DNA from: Collinsella sp.
GTDB lineage: Bacteria > Actinomycetota > Coriobacteriia > Coriobacteriales > Coriobacteriaceae
Length of the DNA: 21,962 nt
Assembly: GCA_019419645.1 (NCBI GenBank)
Contig: DXZN01000019.1
Location: forward strand, 7,692 to 29,653
Direction: 5' to 3'
The notes under the pieces are model-generated. The model saw only the letters and a program-made list of their open reading frames with translations, was not told where the DNA came from and made no database searches. Below are positions 15,758 to 21,962 of this stretch, piece after piece. Each line of letters begins with the position of its first letter. The first letter of the stretch is position 1. The translations under genes and the position numbers were made by a program.

Positions 15758-18244
15758 ATGAGTATCAAGCGTTTGGCACTTTGCCGCAGTCAGGGCCGTC
15801 TGTTTGTGCTGCTTCGTTTTGCCGGTCAGGATGTCGCCGCGCTTATTGAACGGGAGGGTTCTCAAGCGTTTGCCCATGCGACGACGAGCGGTTCTTGTGT
15901 GCCGTCGCTGGTGCTCCCGGTCGATCATGGCCGTGTGCTGGCGCTTTGCCCTTCCGTTTCCGATTACGAGCGCGAGCTCGCCGTCTTGGTGCTTCCCTTT
16001 TTGGACGGCTCTACGATTGACGTCGCATTTGCGTCCGATGGCCAAAAGCTTGGCTCCATTCGCCCCGATAGCCGCGTGGCCAAGCTGGAATCCAAGGTTA
16101 ACTACAAAGCAAAGCCTGCGCTGTGCGCGCTTATCCGCGATGCGCAGCGTGGCGAATGCTGCGGTCGCTACGAGATCGATGCCATTCGCTATTTGCCGGC
16201 AGACGCCGGCGCGGTGTGGCGCTATGAGGTTACCTGGGCGGGAGACCCCCAGTGCACCCCTGAGTTCCAGATCTTCGATACACATATGAACGCCATCGAT
16301 GTTACCGTGCATGTTTTTGAATCGCAGGTTGACGTGCCGCAGCAGAACGGATGCCGCGTCAATAAAACGTATCTGAGCGTAGAGATGCCTCAGGATATAC
16401 GGGATTTTGTCGCGATTGCGGCTGATCCCACGGGCCTAATCCAGAGCGGGTTTTGCGCCATGGATGGTCGCCTGTACAACGGCATGGTCGACGACAGCTG
16501 GAACCGCATGAAGGACGCGCGTGCAGACGATGCAGCTTATCGACGTTGGTTTGAACAGCATCGCGCAAAGCCGGGCGATTTGGTGTGCCAGCGTGTCGCT
16601 TCGGCGGCCTTTGCCTATAGGCCGCTCGTGAGCATTGTGGTGCCGTGCTACAAGACTGATCGGGTCTACCTGCGCGAGCTGCTGGACTCGGTGCTAGCCC
16701 AGAGCTATGACAACTGGGAATTGCTGCTCATGGATGCCTCGCCCGAATGGGATGCGGTGGCCACTCTTGCGGCAGACGCCAACGACGAGCGCGTTCGCCG
16801 CATCGAGCTTTCCGGCAACGGCGGCATTGTGCTCAACACCAACGCAGGTATCGAGCAAGCGACAGGCGACTACATCGCGTTCTTGGACCACGATGACATC
16901 CTGGAACCGGACGCATTATTCCACTATGTTTCTGCGCTGAACAAGGCTGCCGAGGGAGAGCGTCCCCAGGTCCTGTTCTGCGACGAGGACATGTTCCAGA
17001 AAACGGGGGAGTGGGGCCAGCCGGTCTTTAAGACGCGACTCAACGTCGACCTGCTCTATAGCCGTAACTGCGTGACGCATTTCCTGATGGTGGAGAAGGC
17101 GCTCATCGATTGCATTGGCATGTCGCCGGAAGACGTCGCGGGCGCCCAGGATTACGACCTGACGCTCCGCTGCCTTGCGGCGGGCGCGCGCTTTGAGCAT
17201 ATTGCGCACGTGTTGTATCACTGGCGCGTGCATCCGGGGTCGACCGCCGACGGATCCGCCGACAGCAAACCGTATGCCATCGAGGCCGGACGCCTGGCCC
17301 TGCAGCGTCACTTTGGCTCGCTGGGCGTTCATGGAGCGGTCGAGGAGTCCGAAACTCCGTTTGTCTACCGTATGCGCTATGCGCTGCCAGAGCCTGCACC
17401 GCTGGTGAGCATTGTGATTCCCACCAAGGATCACGTCGAGACGCTCGACGCCTGCGTGATGTCGATCGCTCAGAAGGCCACGTATGCCAACTACGAGATC
17501 GTTTTGGTGGAGAACAACAGCGAAGTCCCAGAGACGTTTGCGTATTACGAAACCCTGCCGGAGCGCGTAACCGCTGCATCTGGTGGCAAGGGCAGCGCGC
17601 GCGTTGTGTACTGGCCGGGCGAGTTCAATTACTCCCAGATCATCAACTTTGGCGTTGAGCATGCTAAGGGCGACTATCTACTGCTGCTCAACAACGATAC
17701 CGAGGTCATAAGCCCGGACTTTATCGAAGAGATGATGGGTTATCTGCAGCGTCCCGATGCGGGCGTGGTGGGTGCCAAACTCTATTTTGCCGATCATCTG
17801 GTGCAGCATGCCGGCATTTTGGTTGGCGTGCGTGGTGCGCTTGCCCATGCTAACCAGGACTTCTCGGCAAAGCGCGAGGGCTATCTTGCCCGCGCTGTGC
17901 GCCCGGGCAACTTTAGCGCCGTAACGGGTGCCTGCCAGATGGTGCGACGCGACGTATTTGAGCGCGTCGGCGGCTACAACGAGGAATTCGCCGTTGGCTT
18001 TAACGACGCAGACTTTTGCCTGCGCGTATGGGAGGCGGGCTACCACACCATCTATACGCCTTATGCCGAGCTGTATCACTACGAGTTCACCTCGCGCGGC
18101 AGGGAAGAGGCCAACGAGGAAAAGCTGCGCCGCTGGAAGCGCGAGCAAGCGCTGTTTATGCAGCGCTGGCCGGAGTTTTTCTTGACGGGTGATCCGTGGT
18201 TGGGGCCTAACTTATCTGCCGAGAGTGAGTATTTCTCGCTTTAG
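15758..18244 (+). CDS. Large glycosyltransferase with two family 2 domains
   Basis: An 828-residue protein in three parts. Residues 1 to about 285 are a non-catalytic region of beta-rich look that I do not recognise. The first GT-A domain starts at PLVSIVVPCYK (about 288) with FLDHDD near 375, GAQDYDLTLRCL and a YHWRVHPGST end. The second starts at PLVSIVIPTKD (about 547), with NNSEVPET, LLNNDTEV near 644, AVTGACQMVRRDVFERVGG and GFNDADFCLRVWEAGY. Tandem domains of this sort occur in rhamnan and O-antigen synthesising enzymes, where one polypeptide adds two sugars or starts a repeating unit. It follows the preceding stop with no gap and is the last gene of the cluster. A short remnant of a related gene lies at 18867-18895. 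Confidence 0.92.
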   Translation: MSIKRLALCRSQGRLFVLLRFAGQDVAALIEREGSQAFAHATTSGSCVPSLVLPVDHGRVLALCPSVSDYERELAVLVLPFLDGSTIDVAFASDGQKLGSIRPDSRVAKLESKVNYKAKPALCALIRDAQRGECCGRYEIDAIRYLPADAGAVWRYEVTWAGDPQCTPEFQIFDTHMNAIDVTVHVFESQVDVPQQNGCRVNKTYLSVEMPQDIRDFVAIAADPTGLIQSGFCAMDGRLYNGMVDDSWNRMKDARADDAAYRRWFEQHRAKPGDLVCQRVASAAFAYRPLVSIVVPCYKTDRVYLRELLDSVLAQSYDNWELLLMDASPEWDAVATLAADANDERVRRIELSGNGGIVLNTNAGIEQATGDYIAFLDHDDILEPDALFHYVSALNKAAEGERPQVLFCDEDMFQKTGEWGQPVFKTRLNVDLLYSRNCVTHFLMVEKALIDCIGMSPEDVAGAQDYDLTLRCLAAGARFEHIAHVLYHWRVHPGSTADGSADSKPYAIEAGRLALQRHFGSLGVHGAVEESETPFVYRMRYALPEPAPLVSIVIPTKDHVETLDACVMSIAQKATYANYEIVLVENNSEVPETFAYYETLPERVTAASGGKGSARVVYWPGEFNYSQIINFGVEHAKGDYLLLLNNDTEVISPDFIEEMMGYLQRPDAGVVGAKLYFADHLVQHAGILVGVRGALAHANQDFSAKREGYLARAVRPGNFSAVTGACQMVRRDVFERVGGYNEEFAVGFNDADFCLRVWEAGYHTIYTPYAELYHYEFTSRGREEANEEKLRRWKREQALFMQRWPEFFLTGDPWLGPNLSAESEYFSL

Positions 18245-18256
18245 ACAATGGTTTAA

Positions 18257-18685
18257 CTGCTGTCGAGAACCGCTAAGACCACTAAGGGCTATGCCTATCT
18301 GGTGCAAATGGTCGGTTACTCCATTTGGCAGCGCGCCAACTTGCATCGTGCCAAAAGTGCCATTGTGAGCGAACACGATGTCACCGAAGGCATTGCGCTG
18401 GCAGAGGCTCGTTTTCACGATGTTGTTCACGAGCCCGCGATTTCTGGACTGGGACTTAACGATATCAAATACCTTTTGGCGATGTGCGAGGATAAACAAC
18501 AGTCCAAATCAGCCGAGATTGCTAAGCGCATGGGTAAAAAGACCAATGAGGTCAGCTCCATTAGGGCAAAATTGCTACAAAGAGAGGTTATTCAGGCACC
18601 ACAGAGGGGCTACGTGCAGTTTGCCGTGCCGGACCTAGATATCTATCTGCGAGAGAACGCCGAGGAGATTCTCGAACGGTTCTAG
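18257..18685 (+). pseudogene. 3' remnant of an AAA-type ATP-binding protein gene
   Basis: An open frame of about 142 codons follows an in-frame stop (18254-18256) and has no normal start; a GTG lies at 18302. Its sequence KGYAYLVQMVGYSIWQ, then LGLNDIKYLLAM, then a winged-helix-like segment (SAEIAKRMGKKTNEVSSIRAKLL) and YVQFAVPDLDIYL match the C-terminal part of the large ATP-binding protein family related to archaeal ATPases. The P-loop half is absent, so this is a truncated leftover. It begins right after the glycosyltransferase cluster, which marks the edge of a rearranged region. A free-standing helix-turn-helix protein from the GTG is possible but less likely. Confidence 0.7.
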
Positions 18686-18866
18686 GTCGAGTGAGGGCGA
18701 CGTCATGTTCTTTAAGACTGCTATCAGCGTCGATTGCCATATCGGGTTTTTCTGGGGCGGCAGTCCCCGTGATAATAGAGATGTGGCATTCATCGTCGCC
18801 CGCTAATCAGATTTCGTCTATCTATAACATTGCGTGTTTTAATTTGCAGGAACAAAGATATCATTC
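18686..18866. other. Intergenic stretch with no recognised gene
   Basis: I see no conserved protein in any frame. A short frame from 18691 has no family resemblance. It probably consists of decayed sequence between two gene remnants. Confidence 0.4.
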
Positions 18867-18895
18867 GCAAAGCGTGAGGGTTATCTTGCCCGTGC
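18867..18895 (+). pseudogene. Short remnant of a glycosyltransferase gene
   Basis: These 29 bases match 17867-17895, inside the second domain of the 828-residue glycosyltransferase, with three mismatches. All three are third codon positions, so both encode AKREGYLARA. That pattern points to descent from a related coding gene rather than a copy of this one. The surrounding bases no longer align, and the palindrome array starts at the very next base. Confidence 0.55.
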
Positions 18896-19062
18896 ACAAC
18901 TGTTTTCGTTGCTAGACACCAAAAGCAACCCTTTTAGTTGCATGAGACATAATGCAACTGTTTTCGTTGCTATATACCAAACGCAACCCTTTTAGTTGCA
19001 AGAGACAAAATGCAACGGTTTTCGTTGCCTGATGCCAAACGCAACTCTTATTATGTAGTTGT
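18896..19062. repeat. Array of short palindromes, 29-bp period in 58-bp alternating units
   Basis: GCAAC-N7-GTTGC palindromes start at 18896 (first base changed), 18925, 18954, 18983, 19012 and 19041 (right arm degraded), exactly 29 bases apart. Two types alternate. Type A has the core TGTTTTC (GGTTTTC in one copy) followed by a spacer ending CCAAA. Type B has the core CCTTTTA followed by a spacer containing GAGACA. The true unit is therefore 58 bp, present about three times. This resembles REP/BIME-like intergenic elements; no gene overlaps it. Confidence 0.85.
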
Positions 19063-19097
19063 TAGCTTTCTCACATTCATTCATTTACAACAGGCAT

Positions 19098-19537
19098 CTA
19101 CGAATTCAGCCGTCTCATATATTCCTTATAAGGCATGAGAAAATGAACCCGATACATGGTATTCAGCGCTAAAAGAGACGAAATGGACATACCGTCTCTA
19201 TGCTGCCGATACGGCATCGCGAACAACCCCTTCGCGCGGTTGCCCTTGCCCTTGAGCGACTCAGGGAAGTAGATCTCGTCGAGCTCGCCGCCGCAGCCCC
19301 GCCCGGCCCTGAATGGGGGCAGTGGGCCGAGAGGCACTCGATCAGCCTATGGCGCATGGCGTAGGCGGTCTTGAGGCAGACGCGGCTGCGCTCGACCTCG
19401 TAGGCGGAGCCGGCCGTGTCGTCGAACGCCGCCGCGCGGATCACGTCCCTGACGGACTCAATCGCGCGGCGGCGCTCGGTCCCGCTCAGCTTCGCCATGT
19501 CCCGTTTGAAGGCGATTACCAGGTCCTCGGCGTTCAT
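19098..19537 (-). pseudogene. IS1595-like transposase remnant, frameshifted and truncated
   Basis: Two frames on the minus strand together give parts of an IS1595-type transposase. The first, from the ATG at 19537, has VCLKTAYAMRHRLIECL, the segment before the catalytic domain. After a frame change near 19300 the second gives GCGGELDEIYFPESLKGKGN, which carries the first acidic catalytic residue (DE-Y) and the KG signature. The zinc-ribbon part normally found before this and the rest of the catalytic core are missing. Downstream of about 19220 the sequence loses family similarity and becomes AT-rich. The element is dead. I could not find its terminal inverted repeats. Confidence 0.7.
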
Positions 19538-19602
19538 GCTGCCCCGCGGTCTACGAGGCTAACGATATGGCGCCGTGGGGACAGATGTGTGTCAATCCTG
19601 GT

Positions 19603-19899
19603 CTAACAGAGCTTTTTTAATTGACGCGCCCATATATATCTTTTCTGCATACTCGACTGCTTCTGCAGCCTCTGCGGCGCTCCGTAATTGGTAAAGCGAC
19701 CTGACAGAGAGTGGAATTCGATGTCATAGCTGGCGTCTTCATCGGAGGACAAGACTGCTTGATGACTATATGTTTTCATCTCTAGCCATCTCAGGCTATT
19801 ATAAATATATCCGTTGGCAGCTTTTACGATTTCCGGTACGTTCCAATCGGAATCATTTTTTGGTAGTTGATAGACATGACTTCTGCTTCGTATGTGCAT
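19603..19899 (-). CDS. Small hypothetical protein
   Basis: A 98-residue frame with a composition that looks protein-like (VKAANGYIYNSLRWLEMKTY, then a Lys/Arg/Gln-rich C-terminus). It has no family I recognise and no Shine-Dalgarno sequence before its ATG. A stop codon lies directly upstream, so this is the longest possible version. Its AT-rich codons fit the following two genes, not the GC-rich cluster. It could be a real accessory gene, a remnant, or chance. Confidence 0.35.
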   Translation of the reverse strand: MHIRSRSHVYQLPKNDSDWNVPEIVKAANGYIYNSLRWLEMKTYSHQAVLSSDEDASYDIEFHSLSGRFTNYGAPQRLQKQSSMQKRYIWARQLKKLC

Positions 19900-19908
19900 T
19901 CAGTATTT

Positions 19909-19938
19909 TTGCACTGGATAAAATCAACTGCATCTAAT
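19909..19938 (+). promoter_or_regulatory. Possible promoter of the DUF2971-type gene
   Basis: TTGCAC (19909-19914) and TCTAAT (19933-19938) are 18 bases apart and end 26 bases before the ATG. In AT-rich DNA such matches arise easily. Confidence 0.3.
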
Positions 19939-19964
19939 TTAGCTAGATCGGGAAGCGATATTGC

Positions 19965-20945
19965 ATGGCGCTAAGCTTGACACAGAAAGAAACATATCGG
20001 GAGACGCTGGCTAATCTCGTTGCCAAGCAAAACGATGGCGCCTCCATTGTTTCCGCAAAGAAGGAGCTGGAAGCGCTATCGACTTCTCTCGTCCCGCGAA
20101 TGCTTTACCGCTATCGACCTCCAAGTGAATACGCTTTTGCCGATCTAGAAAACGCGACTGTTACATTTTCTCATCCAAAGGTTTTCAGCGATCAGTGCGA
20201 CTCGGTACCGATCTATAACTGGAATGGTATAGATGAAATCGAAAGTAATCTCAATGATGATGAACAAGCGTTAAAGATAATAAATCAAATTGATTTTAGA
20301 CGACTTGCGTTTGTTTTAGGGGTTCTGGGGGCTCCTTTTAATCCAGCAAGAATAGATGAGTTCGAGATACTATCCGATGAGGGAAAAGTTAGTCTTTTTC
20401 GCTCGGCTGTTAAAAACTTGCGCTTATTTGTTGGAGGATTTGTTGCCCCAGTTCATCAGAATAGCTGCCGAAATTGTTGTCGCATTTTGTGCCTAACGGA
20501 CAATCCTAGCGATTCGAATATGTGGAATGTATATTCCGAAAGCCAAACGGGTTTCGTTCTTGCTTACGACAGAGAAGCTATTCGCAATTGCAACATAGCT
20601 AACGGAATGCGCACTGAATTATTACCAATTTTATATGATGACGAACCATTTAATTGCGACCCTCAAATTGCTTGGACTGCTGCTAGGATGCTTGGTCTTA
20701 ATGTGAGCAGTGATGACATGCTTAGTGATCTACGGGCAATTTACAGAAAGGGCAGTGTGTTTGAGCGGGAGAACGAATATCGTGCCCGTCTTGTACCAGA
20801 GCCAGATGAGCTTGAGATGAATTATGTACAACGCCCATGCAAGCCGTTGCGAGTTATTCTTGGGAGCAGGATGACTCAAGAGGATAAAGAGCTTTGCATT
20901 TGCGCGGCGAATAAACTGGATATTCCTGTAGATGAACAGTGCTAG
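19965..20945 (+). CDS. DUF2971-type protein
   Basis: A 326-residue soluble protein with the layout of the DUF2971 family: LYRYRPPS at 47-54, a FSHPKVFSDQCDS block at 68-80, CLTDNPSDSNMWNVYSESQTGFVLAYD around 176-202, and the late element with ENEYRARL. A Cys cluster, C-x2-C-C-x3-C, lies at 168-176. The family's biochemical function is not established; members are frequent in accessory and phage-defence neighbourhoods. The start ATG has only a weak GGGAAG upstream. The gene is much more AT-rich than the glycosyltransferase cluster, which suggests horizontal acquisition, and it lies 143 bases before the HEPN-like gene on the same strand. Confidence 0.8.
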   Translation: MALSLTQKETYRETLANLVAKQNDGASIVSAKKELEALSTSLVPRMLYRYRPPSEYAFADLENATVTFSHPKVFSDQCDSVPIYNWNGIDEIESNLNDDEQALKIINQIDFRRLAFVLGVLGAPFNPARIDEFEILSDEGKVSLFRSAVKNLRLFVGGFVAPVHQNSCRNCCRILCLTDNPSDSNMWNVYSESQTGFVLAYDREAIRNCNIANGMRTELLPILYDDEPFNCDPQIAWTAARMLGLNVSSDDMLSDLRAIYRKGSVFERENEYRARLVPEPDELEMNYVQRPCKPLRVILGSRMTQEDKELCICAANKLDIPVDEQC

Positions 20946-21088
20946 TTATCCTTTAATAGTGCCGTATAGTCAATTATTTGTCAGCTGAATCGGGCGTCAG
21001 TAGACTTCTGAGCTGGCGATTGCTATATCTACGGGGGCATTTCGAAAGATAATTTGGTGTAATTTACGTTAACGGGAGTTGCTTGTCT

Positions 21089-21730
21089 ATGAGTTTATCT
21101 TTATCAAATTGGGATTACTACTTGGTTCTTGAAAGAGAGCTTGTTAATTCCTTTAATTATGTTGAGCTGAGCAACGATAATTTCTCAACTTATTCAGTTG
21201 AATTTGCAAAGATGCTTTTATCGATTTGTTCTGAATTTGATTCGGTTTTTAAAGATTATGTCGAACTTCGATCCGGAAATAGACCATCTAATATCAAGGA
21301 AGCATTCGAGTGCCTGTCTGCTTTGAATGATATTGCCTTTGTAAATGAGGTAGTTGACATTGCGATTAACCAGAGTATTTCACTCAAACCTTTTAATGCG
21401 TGGATAAATGGAATGTATGCAAAATTAACTTGGTGGGATAGCTATAACGCTGTGAAACATGATCGTGGTACGTATTTTAGAAAAGCTAATTTGGAGAACT
21501 GTTTGAATTCACTGGCAGCTTTATTATGTATCGAAATTGTCAGTTTGAAATGTTTTGGAGTTAAGCGTTTGACTCCAGTTAATCGATTGTTTCGTATACC
21601 TAACAAACAACTTTGCCGATCATTGCCGGGCCAAAATGGACAATGGGATTTGGTTATCGATTCTAAGGAGCTGAATGAAACATCAAATATGAGACCTGCA
21701 AATTTGATGATAGTGAAGAGCGTGAGCTAG
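21089..21730 (+). CDS. HEPN-like helical protein
   Basis: A 213-residue, mostly helical, soluble protein. The core WWDSYNAVKHDR at 115-126 followed by FRKANLENCLNSLAALLCIEI resembles small HEPN-like proteins with a YN-x-VKH-x-R motif, so His 124 and Arg 126 would be the residues to test. Whether it is an RNase like classical HEPN toxins (which use R-x4-6-H) cannot be told, since the spacing here differs. I prefer the ATG at 21089, ten bases after GGGAG; a TTG at 21083 would be too close. It is very AT-rich and follows the DUF2971-type gene in the same direction, so the two may be one module. Confidence 0.65.
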   Translation: MSLSLSNWDYYLVLERELVNSFNYVELSNDNFSTYSVEFAKMLLSICSEFDSVFKDYVELRSGNRPSNIKEAFECLSALNDIAFVNEVVDIAINQSISLKPFNAWINGMYAKLTWWDSYNAVKHDRGTYFRKANLENCLNSLAALLCIEIVSLKCFGVKRLTPVNRLFRIPNKQLCRSLPGQNGQWDLVIDSKELNETSNMRPANLMIVKSVS

Positions 21731-21770
21731 CGATACTTTGGATCGCACAAAAAATAGATGGCGTAAGCGT

Positions 21771-21779
21771 GGGGGGGGG
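21771..21779 (+). repeat. Nine-G homopolymer tract
   Basis: A run of nine G lies 40 bases after the HEPN-like gene and outside any recognised gene. Such tracts are prone to slippage and to sequencing error. Confidence 0.6.
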
Positions 21780-21814
21780 TGATGACGTCTGCCTGACGCA
21801 AAACGGCTTTCGCA

Positions 21815-21961
21815 CTAGAATCTGAAATAACCACAAGGAAGGTTCTTGAGAAGGATGAGGACCGCAATGTAGATCTTAGCGGACGCCGCGCCCGACATGT
21901 TCGCTGAGCCCCAATTCAGCGACGGGACGATCGACAGCTGGTGCTTATCCGCAGGCTCTCC
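21815..21961 (-). other. Possible C-terminal end of a gene running in from the right
   Basis: A 48-codon minus-strand frame is open from the window edge to a TAG at 21817-21815. Its codons are GC-rich at third positions, and it reads LSIVPSLNW then ASAKIYIAVLILL, with a hydrophobic end. I do not recognise it. A plus-strand frame over the same bases is also open, so the call is weak. Confidence 0.2.
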
Positions 21962-21962
21962 G

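Noticed and set aside
18691..18915. 74-codon plus-strand frame
   Set aside because: It crosses the glycosyltransferase remnant in the wrong frame and enters the repeat array; no family resemblance.
18896..19062. CRISPR array
   Set aside because: The repeated parts are short palindromes separated by 12-base spacers that are themselves repeated, not unique; no cas genes are present.
21083..21088. TTG at 21083 as the start of the HEPN-like protein
   Set aside because: Only four bases separate it from GGGAG; the ATG six bases later has better spacing.

Overview
The window looks like a chromosomal segment of a GC-rich, Gram-positive gut actinobacterium, most like Collinsella or a related Coriobacteriia. 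This is an inference from GC-rich codon use, a sufCBDS operon divergent from an IscR-like regulator, a sortase-type surface protein and a run of family-2 glycosyltransferases. No rRNA or tRNA gene was recognised.

Left part (1-4923): an iron-sulfur cluster assembly operon runs leftward in the order sufC, sufB, sufD, sufS, with overlapping or closely spaced genes. sufS is cut by the window edge just after its PLP lysine. A divergent Rrf2/IscR-like regulator with three cysteines lies to its right. The shared intergenic region holds two related 29-bp operator-like sites in mirror orientation and a third palindrome over the probable suf -35 box. This fits a cluster-sensing regulator controlling both itself and suf.

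Middle part (5063-18244): a secreted protein with a lysozyme-like N-terminal region, a long low-complexity linker and an MPKTG sorting signal ends at a strong terminator. Next is an AAA-ATPase-like protein whose C-terminal nuclease-like domain appears to have lost its catalytic residues. Then comes a surface-polysaccharide region. On the minus strand are a GlfT-like glycosyltransferase and a membrane acyltransferase broken by a one-base frameshift. On the plus strand are five consecutive glycosyltransferase genes, two of them close paralogues and the last an 828-residue tandem-domain enzyme. Together these probably build and decorate a cell-wall or capsular glycan.

Right part (18245-21962): an accessory, decayed region. 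It holds the 3' remnant of an ATPase gene, a 29-bp remnant of a glycosyltransferase gene, an array of short palindromes with a 29-bp period arranged as 58-bp higher-order units, and a broken IS1595-like transposase. Beyond these lies an AT-rich island (one sampled 60-base line is 35% GC, against 63% for a line in the glycosyltransferase cluster). The island carries a DUF2971-type protein and a HEPN-like helical protein, which could be a small defence or stress module. The last 230 bases hold a nine-G tract and only a weak partial reading frame.
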